A program made the position numbers and the translations under genes. From Phlebotomus papatasi (lineage: Eukaryota > Arthropoda > Insecta > Diptera > Psychodidae), in assembly GCF_024763615.1 (NCBI RefSeq), contig NC_077223.1, positions 67,642,627 to 67,706,626 of the forward strand: a stretch of DNA of 64,000 nucleotides, given 5' to 3'. Numbering within the stretch: the stretch's first letter is position 1; each line of letters starts with the position of its first letter. This document shows, in pieces, positions 1 through 10,673 of this stretch. The notes beneath the pieces were generated by a model. That model did not search any database. It saw nothing but the letters and a program-made list of their open reading frames with translations, and had not been told where the DNA came from.

Positions 1-218
1 ATCGTTGAAGTTGTCTCCAGTTCCCAGGAGACTCTTTCTGGGCGTTGGTGGTGTTTCTATGTTGTCTGCATCAATGTCATCCTTTTTCCTCAAATCAGAC
101 GTCAAGATTGGAGGAGACTTCTGACCAGGATCTCGCTGACCTAGAGTCGATATGAGTGACTTTCGAGGGGAGTTGTCGGGACTCGTAATTCTCGGTTCTC
201 GTGGTTTTGGTTGAGATT
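1..218 (-). CDS. form3: form3 exon: tail, cut by window edge
   Basis: Begins after acceptor CATTTGCAG and stays open to position 1 in the frame inherited from the previous exon. It encodes a Pro/Ser/Thr-rich segment (TPPTPRKSLLG). No stop codon or donor is seen before the window ends. Confidence 0.8.
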
Positions 219-3200
219 CTGCAAATGAACTCATACGGATTAATCAGGTACACACTGAGATCAAGGAATATAAATCCTACCTTGTATGGCCTCAATCGTG
301 CCAACCACGTCGGTTATTTCGATGGTATTGGAAGGTTTCCACTTCATAGGAGTTCTTCTAGGTGTCACTTCGTTCTGGGATACCTTCTCTTCCGGAAGAG
401 GATCAAGTTTTCGTTCATTTTCTACAAATAATAAATAAAATTATCGTTATAATGTTCCTAAGGGGACCCCTTACAAAAAATTACCTGAATCTTAAAGACT
501 CAGGAGGATCACCTCCTTCCGGGTGCGTCAGTGGTGTTTCTCTTTTCAGGGACACGAAAAACCCACAGGAATCTTTGCCAGAGCTTTCGGCGCTGCAGTG
601 CGCCTTTCTTAGTAGTCAAACTGTGGTCAAGAAGGCGCACTGCAGCGCCGAAAGCTCTGGCAAAGAATCTCCTGTGTTTTTCGTGTCCCTGAAAAGAGAA
701 ACACCACTGACGCACCCGGAAGGAGGTGATCTCCCTGAGTCTTTAAAATTCTACATAATGTCAGTTACCACTCGAATGAATTACCTGAATCCTCTTCATA
801 GGACTTCCTCTGAGAAAGGCGTTTCTTCCTGCTGTCTGGTTCATTGTGTTGAAGCCATGTTTGGATCTTTTCATGCCATTCTTTCGAAATTCTTGGCTTA
901 ACTTCCTCAGCAGGTGTGTCCTTTTCAATGGTCGGAATGGGAATGGGATTTGGTTGAAGAGGAGATGAGGGTGAATTTGCTCTCTCCCGATCAGCTGTAA
1001 AGTCCACATGGAAGAGATCTGGACGTTTTTTAATCCCATTCTCTGCTCTTGCTCGACGGGCCCACGAACGATCGAGACTCCCGTAGGATGTCTTTCGTTC
1101 GCGCGAAAAGTTGTCGTGTCCTGATGATCGAAGGAAGTCCATTAGGCTCTCGTCTTCGTTGAGATTTCGACTCTTTCTACGTCTCAGTGTGCCTTCGGGT
1201 GAGGGTCCAGGATCCTTAGGAGACGCAAGGTCGTTGTTGTTCGTAAATGATCCTATTCGACGACGCTGTAGAGCCGGACTTCCTGTCAGAAGATTCGGAT
1301 CGAGGATTTGACTGTCGAGTCCCAGGGAAAGGTCCGGTGTCACTTGAAAAAGAAGGGATAGATATAGCAAAAAGATCCTAGAATCTAAATAGGAAAGCCT
1401 TACAATTCCTTCGTTTCATGGCTAGTTGATCCTCTCGCTGTTTCCTTCGGAAGTTAGCTTGTTGTTCCTGGATTCTTCTTCTCTCGTTGTCAACAACAGC
1501 CTGACGGAATTTTTCCCTAAAGTTTTGGAGGATTTTGAAGCACTCTTCAAGTTTGAAACTCTTCACTTCCTCAACGAAGAAGTCTGCTAGTTTGATCCGC
1601 GTCTTCTCCAGATCTAGCATATACCGTTCGAGAATGTGAACTTCCTGTTCGGATATCTTCAGGAATTCCACCATTTGCTTTTTAATGTCTACATCCGTAT
1701 TCGGCGAATCAATATTCTTTTTGATCTTCTCAATCCTTCCTGCTAGGGTATAGAGTTCGTTGTTGAGTTGCTCAACGCTGGTCCTGAAATGATTTTAACC
1801 GTTAGGTACTTCTTATATTATCTTAACTCTGAGGTTTCATACTTTGCAGCATTTTCCAGGGTTGTCAGTTCTGAAGGGAAATCCAGGAGTTTCGGATTGG
1901 TTTTCTCAGCCTGAAGTGCTACATAATGAATTAGGTTCATTCCTGGTTTATTGGCACGGATGTCGGTTAGCTTCTGAAGAGAAGATAGCTTGACACCAGC
2001 TGCATTTCCTGCATACCCGCCAAAATTGAGAAAGTTTCCCATAACTAAGACCATATACAGGACTTCTTGCAGGGACTTATTGGTCATAAGGTCATCCCCT
2101 GCATACAACATGGCTCTTATGGCTGGTTCTAGGTATCCAACATTGGCTGCAAACTCCTCTTTCAGAAGCATACATTCGATACGAAGTTTGTAACTGAAAA
2201 TATTGATTTTGTATTCATTGGAGGCCTTTACTAACTAGGAACTTAGGATCACTTACTTAGACAGGTTGAGTAACTCCATTAGGAATTTTTCGGCATTACC
2301 TAATCTGGACTTGTCCCCGTCAAAAGATTTGAGCATATCTAATTCATCTACTTCTGGTAGGATCTTCAGTAGTCCCCTGAGTCTTTCGGCACCCACATCT
2401 TCATGTTCCCCATTTCTGATTAGACTGATGATATTTTCATTTGAGCTACGGAATTGCTTAAGGAAGATATTGACGTTCAGGCTTCTCTTTCCATCTAATA
2501 GACTAATCTCAGAATTTTCTTTCTTCTTCCGCTCGAGGGTATCTGTCTTGTCCCGGCCTAGCTTTGGCGATGCTTGGGGATTTGGTGTCATTTGCTGGCA
2601 GAAGAGATCTTCAATCTCCTCAAAATCCAGTGTTTTAGTCTGATCCTTAGTGCTGTGCGCGGACGCCAGAGAGGACCAGATATTGTGTTTGCCTAGGATC
2701 CTATTGGATGGGATTTTGTTCCAGTTGATGGTTTTCATTTTACTTCGTGGAACTGGGGTTTCTTGCTGTGGTAGCAACTGCTGCGGTTCTGTCGAGGGTG
2801 GTTCTGGGGTTTTGGGCTGGGGCACCTGAGCGGTTTGTACAGGGGCTTTTAGGGTAGCAGCCATGGGTGGTGGTGGTGGAGGGATTCCCATAGGTTTGAC
2901 TTCAGTCATGGCTGGAGGGGGCGGTGGCGGTGGTAGGCCCACTGCGGGTGGAGGGGGAGGTGGGGGCGATGGAAGAGAACCTTGGGCTATTGATTGTTTC
3001 CTTGTAGCCCCAATATCTGTTCGACAATGTGGGCAGACGATTTTCTGGACACTTGGGGCTCTCAGTAGCCTAACCGAATCTTCATGATTCTCCAGGAGTG
3101 TTGCTCGATGAACTAGGGTCTCAGCGGTATCCCAAATTAGATCACTAACAGCTTCCTTAGGGTCGATCCGCAGCAAATGCTGAAGGATCGACAGAAACGG

Positions 3201-3829
3201 TATCCCCTGTGGTGTATCAGAAACTTGTCGTAGGATTGCATAGAAAACATCGAGGTGGGAATTTAGATTAATCCCATCTGGATCCTGAAGATTCTGGGCT
3301 TCGTCACTCTCACGTTGTTCATCGAAAACGTCCAATTGGACTTTGATGTCAGGAAGATTCTTTGCCAGTGGTCTCAAATTGTTGAGCACTGACAGAAGAT
3401 TGAGCCCTATAAATTCATTGCGAACCTTTATTCGTCTCTGAAGAGTTGGGGCTGAGATTATTAAGCAGTTTATGAAGGCTAGCAGGGACATCTGGTACTC
3501 AGCTAGTGTGGCACTTTCGAGTTCTCGGACAATGATCCTGAAGCGGTAGCGCTCTTTTTTGAGATTCTGCAAAAGACGGATAAGTATTTAGTGTTTCTAG
3601 GATTTGTAGAGAATACCCAATGACTCACCATAAAGTGCTCAAGCGTTTCCAACGCACGGTTGTACCCCTCAGTACTGTAGGCACAGAGAGCTGATAAGAG
3701 TTCAAAGACTTGCTTCTTAACAGTGACATTGTCTGTATCTAAAGCGCTTCCCAACTTCTGAACGTAGTCCTTGTTGTCCACAATGTAGTCGAGTCCCGTT
3801 CGAGGATCCATCGCTACGGTTGTTTTCAT
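1..3829 (-). CDS. form3: INF2-type formin (formin 3), 3' end cut by window edge
   Basis: Formins nucleate and elongate unbranched actin filaments; in flies formin 3 is the INF2 counterpart (established knowledge). Seven exons join in frame: 3629-3829, 2257-3566, 1828-2193, 1404-1783, 785-1342, 281-421 and <1-218, giving at least 1058 residues. Residues 1 to about 240 match the later part of the INF2 DID (KKQVFELLSALCAYS, RNEFIGLNLLSVL). FH1 proline runs lie at about 265-340. FH2 begins near 344 (KMKTINWNKIPSN) and includes NVNIFLKQFRSSNE and RIECMLL, which separate INF2/form3 from DAAM or diaphanous formins. A basic, serine-rich tail follows, including DESLMDFLRSS, which may be a DAD/WH2-like segment. 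All junctions have GT..AG and matching phases. The N-terminal third of the DID is absent; see the findings. The C-terminus lies beyond position 1. Confidence 0.9.
281..421 (-). CDS. form3: form3 exon: tail
   Basis: A 141-nt exon between acceptor TTTGTAG and donor GTAGGAT, open in the required frame with matching phases on both sides. It encodes charged sequence (RKLDPLPEEKVSQNE) with no recognised domain. Confidence 0.82.
488..750. repeat. 263-bp near-perfect hairpin in a form3 intron
   Basis: The left arm (488-612) and right arm (628-750) are reverse complements over about 123 bp with few mismatches; the loop is about 15 bp. It lies in the intron between exons 785-1342 and 281-421. The 10-bp sequence TTACCTGAAT occurs at 481-490 and again at 781-790, where it spans the exon's splice donor. 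This could be the target duplication of a fold-back element or a copied donor. Confidence 0.85.
785..1342 (-). CDS. form3: form3 exon: post-FH2 tail
   Basis: A 558-nt exon with acceptor TTTTTCAAG; its last base precedes a GTAATT donor at 784. It encodes a low-complexity, Arg/Ser-rich tail with DESLMDFLRSS, in the place where INF2 carries its WH2/DAD. Assignment of that motif as a DAD is inference. A long hairpin lies just beyond its donor. Confidence 0.88.
1404..1783 (-). CDS. form3: form3 exon: C-terminal helices of FH2
   Basis: A 380-nt exon with acceptor ATTTCAG and donor GTAAGG. It encodes heptad-like helical sequence (SVEQLNNELYTLAGRIEKI) and a charged Arg/Gln-rich end (RRRIQEQQANFRRKQRE), as expected for the end of FH2 in INF2-type formins. 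Phase 2 in, phase 1 out. Confidence 0.9.
1828..2193 (-). CDS. form3: form3 exon: FH2 core
   Basis: A 366-nt exon with acceptor TTTTCAG and donor GTTAAG. The split codon AA|T restores LSNYKLRIEC across the junction. It carries the FH2 signatures MGNFLNFGGYAGNAAG and KLSSLQKLTDIRA, the conserved formin segment for filament-end binding and dimer contacts. Confidence 0.93.
2257..3566 (-). CDS. form3: form3 exon: rest of DID, FH1, start of FH2
   Basis: A 1310-nt exon from acceptor TTTTGCAG to donor GTAAGT (2251-2256), encoding residues 68-503 plus two bases of codon 504. It carries the second half of the DID, a lone CPHC pair (about 245-248), three proline blocks typical of FH1 (profilin-binding in formins), and the first part of FH2. 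Confidence 0.92.
3629..3829 (-). CDS. form3: form3 first visible coding exon (partial DID)
   Basis: Encodes 67 residues, ending phase 0 at a GTGAGT donor (3623-3628). The ATG at 3829 has a purine at -3. An AG after a pyrimidine-rich stretch lies just upstream, but the codon following it is TAA in this frame, so translation cannot enter from an upstream exon through that site. An alternative acceptor at 3814-3815 would open the exon at 3813 in phase 1 and would allow an upstream coding exon, which I did not find. Confidence 0.75.
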
Positions 3830-3849
3830 TGCAGGTGGTTACTAAATTG

Positions 3850-4988
3850 AGAAACAATATATAAGTATTTGATTGGTATTTTCATTATAATTTGTAGTAG
3901 TGAAAATTACAATTATTGACCATATTCTAAGACCATGATTCTAAATATATTAAGATCTAAGGTAAGTTCAAAATCTTACATATCGACCGCTCAGAATAAG
4001 AATCGAACAACTCGCAGTAAGTAAATTTTACAGGAGAGCGATGTGAAGCTGAAATTTTACATGCAGAGTATAGGATTTTTGATGCGATTTAAAATCTCTG
4101 TAACTTTGAAAATGATTTTCTTTCAACGGAAGGTAGAGGATATAAAGAAGTATACAAAAAGCGAATAAAACGATTTTTGTAAAAAATCGAGTTGTTCGAC
4201 TTATATTCTGAGTCGTCGATACATGAAATCTTGGTCTTAAAATTGAGCAAACAATTCAGAAATACCATTGGAGTGATAAATTTGTGACAGTTTTCTCAAA
4301 AATTGAATGAAAATAACATAAATAGTTTGTAATATAATAACTATTTTTAGTCAGTAGATCCATTGTTTTGACTATATTAAAAATTGCGATGAATCTTATA
4401 TATAACAAGTTTTAAAGAAGGAACATTAATGAAAAGGTAAAATTTGATTAATTTTTGGTCTACGCCGTGATGTTCCGTATAGTTTTGTTGGACCCATGGG
4501 ACTAAAATCCGTTTTTGATATATTTTTTTTTAAATGGCGCCGTATTTTGCTTAACCATTATTTAGTGTTCTAAGTAAAAAATACCGGAAATGATCATGAA
4601 AATGAGTTTATTACAGCTGGAAGATATTATAGTCAAGAGTCCCTTGACCAGTGTAGTAGATTTTAGAATCTAAAAAGAGGAAACTGCTGATCAACCTCTG
4701 GACTCTTGACCAGTGTGAACAAAGAAGTTGCCATAGCAGAAGTTGAAAAAATTTTAAATTTGTGCCAAATTTTTAAAAGAAAAATTGAATTGTTTTTGTT
4801 AGTAGAGTGCCCCCACATCCTCTGTTATGCCCTGTACCTTCCCTAGACAGATTGAGAGCCAAAACTCTAAAAGTTCCTAATTGATTCGACCACTGATGAA
4901 GGCTTGGAGACCGAGTCGAAAGCTTTGGAAAGGATTGTCGTTTTTCCAAGAGTGACTTCATTCCCCTGACGAATTCCGGTCCCTTCTA
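3850..4988. other. non-coding stretch upstream of form3
   Basis: AT-rich, with no convincing coding exon on either strand. CTCTTGACCAGTGT-like words repeat near 4635-4720. A hammerhead-like core lies at 4893-4921. Confidence 0.5.
4893..4921 (+). ncRNA. hammerhead-ribozyme-like core (probably degenerate)
   Basis: CTGATGA (4893-4899), one A, then GGCTTGG paired with CCGAGTC around an AGA loop (4901-4917), then GAAA (4918-4921). This matches the order core / stem II / GAAA of hammerhead ribozymes, which are known from Penelope-like elements and retrozymes. The extra A and the lack of a clear stem III and UH cleavage site argue for a decayed copy or coincidence. Confidence 0.3.
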
Positions 4989-5549
4989 GCAAATTAAAGA
5001 ACTTTTCATGTGCTAAAACATTTTTAAATAGTAAGCGATCATTAAATCGTTTTTGAACCTATTTTTAAAAAAAAGTAAATTTTTAAAGTTTAGTAATCTC
5101 AAAATCCCGAAAAGAAAGTTCACATTTTCACGTTGGTTTTTTTGAAAAAATCAATCGGTCTTTAACCTTTTAAGAACGAGTGAGTCACCGGTCTCCCAAA
5201 AACAATTTTTTGATTATCAAGTTAATTTGTCCCTCTGAATTATAGTCAAAAAAAATGTTTTTTGTTTTGGGACACCGGTGACCTACACGTTTTTAAAAGG
5301 CTAAAGGCCGATTGAAATATTTAACGCTTAAAGATTTACTACAAAATTGAAATGATCAGTGTCATAATTATTTTTCCAAATAACTAATCTAAAAATCTGA
5401 ACTTTTTTCTAGATTTTTAGATTTCTGAACTTTAAAGATTTATTTTTGAATTGTTATTATTATTACCTATTAAAAATAGGTTCAAAAACGATTCAATGAT
5501 CTCTTAATATTTATAAATCTTTTAGTAGATCAAAAGTTCTTTAAATTGC
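4989..5549. mobile_element. inverted-repeat element with a smaller MITE nested inside
   Basis: About 80 bp at 4989-5070 is repeated in reverse complement at 5472-5549 (shared core CGTTTTTGAACCTATTTTTA). No coding capacity. A shorter element (5162-5306) sits between the arms. Confidence 0.65.
5162..5306. mobile_element. short TTAA-type palindromic MITE, diverged
   Basis: Begins TTAACCTTTTAAGAACGA and ends in a diverged copy of the reverse. Inner ends carry CACCGG/CCGGTG next to GGGAC-like words, as in the other TTAA elements of the window. No ORF. Confidence 0.6.
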
Positions 5550-5567
5550 ATTTCTAAATTTTTTAAA

Positions 5568-5731
5568 GAACTTTTCAGTACGAGTAAGACACTATAGTGT
5601 CCCGAAGACAAAAGGATTTTTTGACTATCAAGTAAATGTATACCCTGTGAAATATAGTAAAAAAAATCGTTTTTTTTTGTTTTTGAAATAGTTGGTGTTC
5701 TATTCGTCCTTATAAGGGCATAAAATATTCA
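5568..5731. mobile_element. diverged relative of the TTAA palindromic MITE
   Basis: CAGTACGAGTAAGACACTAT at the left and ATTCGTCCTTATAAGGGC at the right resemble the TTAACCCTTTAA..GACGA ends of the family. Degenerate; no ORF. Confidence 0.45.
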
Positions 5732-5888
5732 CATTTTAAAATAAAAATCTTCAATTTTGAAAAGTGACTTCGTTAATCCTTTAAAATGAAATATAACAAA
5801 TTTCACAATAAGGAAGTTAAAATGAAATATCAAAAAAATCAAAAATATATACTGAAAACGTTAGGGAAAGATTAGAATATGAACCATT

Positions 5889-6109
5889 AGGGGAATGTAG
5901 GCATGGTTCGCACAGAGTGAACCTGCAAACGATGCGAATTTTCTCTTTGTTCAGAAAGAGCTGACTTACCATTTCTCATCTCGTCTCATGAGCTTAATAA
6001 TTATGTATCTTATGGCTAAAAAATTACGAACTAGCTCTTTGCACACAAAGAGAAAATTTGCGTTGTTTGGAGGTTCACTCTGTGCGAACCATGCCAACAT
6101 TCCCCTACC
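5889..6109. mobile_element. fold-back MITE, arms about 75 bp
   Basis: AGGGGAATGTAGGCATGGTT at the left is matched by AACCATGCCAACATTCCCCT at the right, and pairing continues inward for about 75 bp through AGAGTGAACCT / AGGTTCACTCT. It ends directly before the TTAA element at 6111. Confidence 0.8.
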
Positions 6110-6110
6110 C

Positions 6111-7065
6111 TTAACTCTTTCGCGTCCCACTTTTATTCAGCAGATGAATTTATGTAAAATTGAGTTTTTCCTAATGCTTTATGATCAAATATAATAGTTC
6201 AGAGAGGAAAAAAAAATCCATTGCGGGAAAACTCGGAAAAACCCCGGGTCATATATGACCCTATTGTCCTCAAGGGAAGTGTACATACCATTTTCAAAAT
6301 CTATATCACGGGCATTTTAAGAGTTTTTTTTGCTTGAAGTTACTAATTTGGCCAAAACCATGGCAAACTGGATTGTCTTGATGAACATTGTACTCCTGGT
6401 GTTTAAGGAATCTTCCTGGTAATCCCTTGAACAGTCACTGTCACAATATTTTGAGTGTTATTTGGCAAAAATAAACTTATCCACATATTTATTCACACAC
6501 AATACAATTGCACAATATGAGACGCTTGCAGAATACTCTAAAATATTGCAAAATATGTTATAATTCATCAGATATAAGGTGAAATGTCCAGGAGCAAGAC
6601 GTCCCACCTGCATTTCACAAAGAAAAACAATGTCCCAACTACATTTCGCTATAGGTTTGGGACGAAAACACTGTTACCCTTGCCGACAATAGGGTCATAT
6701 ATGACCCGGAAAATTCTACACGCTTTTCTGGAAAATTGAGAGTAGTTTATTATATCAAAATATCCAATATACAATCTTTGGATATTCTATTTTGTGTTTT
6801 AAAGAACTTTTTGCTGAAAAAAATAAATTAATATAAAAAAAATTGAAAAAGAAAAGTCATTTTACAAAGTTCGAAATTAGTGATTTTTGATCTCAAATAT
6901 TTTCTTTTCCTGAATATCTGGAGTCTTGAGAAAATTAACCAAGAATGTTACATCCTTCTATTATGATTTCGTGCACAAACCGATAGATTTCAATTAATGT
7001 AAATAGTCAAAAAAAATTGTTTTTTCCCCGGGTCATATATGACCCTAATGACGCGAAAGAGTTAA
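6111..7065. mobile_element. TTAA-flanked element with 14-bp terminal repeats
   Basis: TTAACTCTTTCGCGTC at 6111 is mirrored by GACGCGAAAGAGTTAA at 7050-7065. TTAA ends suit piggyBac-type insertion (established target preference; assignment is inference). The 16-bp palindrome GGGTCATATATGACCC occurs at 6246, 6692 and 7030; the first two form the ends of an inner inverted repeat (6246-6707). No transposase ORF. Confidence 0.75.
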
Positions 7066-9657
7066 ACGCAGAATTGGAAAAAGAATATATAAACAATATC
7101 AAAAAATTTAAAGTATTTTTTTTTTATTTTCTTTTAATAAATGAATATTTTTAATGCTTTCTAAATCAAGAAAAGGGATAAAAAAAAAGATTGAAGATGT
7201 TTTACCACCCAAAGGACCCAAAGCATACCAAAGGCTTGAGATATGCCCATGCAATATTAGATAAACATATTTAAGGAAAATCTAAATTAATTTTGCAAAA
7301 ACTATTTCACTATTTTGTGCATCTGTTGTTCATGGAATTTATTTTTAATCATTAGTTATATTATTTAGAACCTTGATCATAAATCATGATGGTTATGCAA
7401 ACAACTATTTTTTTTAATAACTAATTGACGTTATTAAAATGTGCAAAATGCTATTGATTTCATTCTATAGATCTCATTATAAATGAAAACATTTCAAATA
7501 TTGATGATCTCATGGAAACGTTCGATCACGATCATCTGTTTTAAATATATTAAAATCCAATTATTTAATCGTTCTATATTTTTTCCTCTCATCACGCGAA
7601 ATCGGTCTTGAAATCAGTTTAACATTTTTTAGCTTTTTTTTTTAAATAGTAAATGTTCTATTATACCGTGTCGATACCGTAATGTCTCTAATTTTAGAAT
7701 GAAATTCATGAAATATTTACAAATTTTCCAATTGGCTGATAATTGTATTTTACACGTGAAAGGTGTCAATATTGGCAGTATACTTCTCTTGAAGGAAGAG
7801 ACAACGAACTTGTGAGATTATTTGTTTTCTGGCAGTTCAACAATTATGCAAATTTCTATTTCAATTGAATTATTGAATTTATACTGAATTTGTGGATATT
7901 TCTGGACACTCAATATGCTAATTGGTCCCCTCTTCTGATGCCCAGTGGCACTTAATCCCAAATAATTCTCAATCAATGAGTGTCTTTCAAAGAACAGAGA
8001 CATCTCAGCTAATTTAAATACAAAAATTGAATAGATAATTTCTTAAGCTTATTGAGTCACGATTGATTCCCTGAAAAACTGTTTGGAAATCGTGCTTGTT
8101 TGATTTTTATTTTGGTCGTTTTTTAGATGCATAAAGAGCTTCCCATGTGAAAAGTGTCCAGAGAAATGAGTTCTCATTGTGGTTGAAGGATTTGGGTATA
8201 TTATGATGTGGTGTGGAAGACCTTTAAGGCGCCTGCAAGATTAATTTTCATAGCAAACCTGGGGGGATGCAAGAGTGCGAGTGAGAGAAAAAGGCAAAAT
8301 TTAATCATAATTGGAACTCACAGACTTAACATAAACCGTGAAAGCATTACCAATTTGGGTAATGTGAGGTCAACCGGCAGCTTTTTAAATTGCAAACAAC
8401 TTGAAACGTTTGTCGCGCGATATTGAAAAATTTAATTATTTTATATTATTGTGGCTGGCAGAGAAGCTCTCTTATATAGTGTCAATACTTCGAGAATGGT
8501 GTGTGCTTTTTTTTCTGGCAGAATAGTCCCAAAAAATTAATTGATTTCGGCCAACAAAAAAAAAGAAGACTCTACTACACGGTTTTTTAGTGTTTTACTG
8601 GGGGCCACCCAAATAAAAAACAGAACCATCAAACGATTATCTGAAGACGCAAAATTTGTCTATAACCGTGCTATCTTATCGAACTTTAGAAGAGTCTCTC
8701 ATAGCTTGATTGTAAAAAAAAAAAGCAATTTCCCAAAAGCATATAAAGAACACTATTTCAACCCATATTTACCTCAAATCCAGATATACTATGCTAAAGA
8801 AAAACACCTCAATAAAATCCAAATATTAGCCTAAAATTCACCTTCTTTATCTCGATGTTTTTCTACCATTAAATTAGTCATGCAAATTAGGAGGGAAAAT
8901 ACATTAGCAATGTTAGCAATAGAAGAGACTATTTTTCCATTCAAAAAAAAAAAAAAAATATGCTCTACAATATCTCCCTCTCAATAAATTTCACAAACAT
9001 CCGCGAATGACCTTGAGAAATCCACGATTATGCCACAATTTCAGTGTCAAACACTTTTCACGTGCAAGAAAATGATGTGACATTGTGCTTTTTACCTCTG
9101 TTTGGTGTTGGATGTATCACTAACTCTCCAGGTGGAGAGAGAGAAAAGCACTCAATTTTTGCGCTTTTCAAACTTGTGCCTACAATGGCAATGTCTTCAA
9201 TATGCCTTCGTCCTCAATTTTCATGTCAGTTGATTTATCATCTTTTGACTCACTTTAACATAACACTTATCACGCTCGCCTCGACTTGTCCCAATATATT
9301 GCCACTATGGGAAAAAATTTTACCAGAAAGGTAATTTTTTAGGCACACACCCAGAAAATTGGATCATTATTCATGCTAATTGTTCTAATTGATGGGTAAG
9401 AGCCCATGAAATAGCAGAGGGAGTTCTCACATCTTAATTGGTTTACCTTTAACGTACAGAATGAAGAACAATGATTGAAGAAGTTTTAGGAAATTTGGTA
9501 ATGCGAAAGAGTGGACAAGATTACTCAGAGCAGATTCATCTGAAATTTAAAAAAAATTATTTCCTGTTATCAGATGAGTTAGTCCTTGAACGAAAGATTT
9601 TTGAAAAAATTTAATTTGCATTTTTGGAAGGTTTTTATACAAAAAAATGTATCACGG
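7066..9657. other. AT-rich intergenic stretch
   Basis: No coding exon, RNA gene or clear repeat recognised. A few open frames of 60-100 codons occur but have low-complexity composition and no known domain. Confidence 0.5.
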
Positions 9658-10673
9658 TAGGGTAAATGTCCTAATTCAAAACCATTTCCAGACGCTTTAA
9701 CTTTCACAGAAGATTCAATACATTAAGCTCATTTTTTTCTGAAGAAAATTACATAAATTTGCTCCTTAACTCTTCTACACTGAGAGAAATCCGAAAAACT
9801 TAAAATAACATTTCGGAAATGTTTATTTTACCCTGCAGTATTGATCCGAAATCGGTGTAAATTGTAAATATTATGCTTTTTAGGTGTATTAGGGGTTAAA
9901 TTTACCCTTTTTCATGTTAATTTTATCCTTAAAAAGATGTAAAATTAACATTGAAAAATGTTGATATATTTTTACACCTAAAAAGTATTAAAGTTAAAAT
10001 TCTTTAAATATAATTTGAAAACTTCTTAAATACAAGAAAAATACATTAGTGCAAAATGCTGCTATTGAAAACAAATTAATCCAAATGGAGAAAAGGGAAA
10101 TTTTCTAATTGGAGACAAACACTGTAAGTGAAACCGCGACTAAAGGCTTCCAAAATCTTGTTAAGTTGCTCTTGAGTTTACGATTTGTTCTTATTCCTGG
10201 TTTTTTCTCCTTTTCCATTTGAGACAATAAGAAAATCTCTAAAAAAAATCATATTTCTGGTGTTTCCTATTGAAGCATTTGCAGACACTACGAAATACGT
10301 AATTATTTCACTTGAAAATTTCACCTACCGTTAACAATAAAGATTAACACTTAATTTCACAAAATTTTGCTAACGAATATAGAACAATCACCCTATTGTG
10401 TTTCTCATTAAAAATCATGGTTGATTGATGAAAAATTCGATGGTGAAAAAGTACACTTTTAATTTTTTTGAGAAATTTATAAATTAAAATTTGTGAATAT
10501 GAATTGATTTTCGCGTCATTTGGAGCAAAATTAACTAAACAATGAAACAGAAATATAAAAAATATATAAATAAAAATTTAATACTGTTTATCATGGGAAA
10601 AAATTATGTTTCCATTTTGAGTAGCAAAAAGTTTCCATTTGGAACAGGTTTTGAATTAGCTTAATTTACCCTA
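9658..10673. mobile_element. TA-flanked element, copy with nested MITE
   Basis: Starts TAGGGTAAATGTCCTAATTC and ends GAATTAGCTTAATTTACCCTA, an imperfect terminal inverted repeat flanked by TA. It is highly similar to 57677-58542 along its length. A 255-bp-family MITE interrupts it from 9776. No coding capacity. Confidence 0.8.
9776..10000 (+). mobile_element. 255-bp MITE, copy 1 (3' end missing)
   Basis: Begins TACACTGAGAGAAATCCGAA and runs through GATCCGAAATCGGTGTAAAT and TTTTTACACCTAAAAAGT. The final CTCAGTGTA end is absent. Confidence 0.8.

Noticed and set aside
362..901. 179-codon plus-strand open frame
   Set aside because: It spans the hairpin and the antisense of form3 exon 785-1342; composition and position show it is a shadow.
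1..3829. DAAM or diaphanous assignment for the formin
   Set aside because: RIECMLL, NIFLKQF-SSNE and the DID sequence fit INF2/form3; the DAAM FH2 sequence I know does not match.
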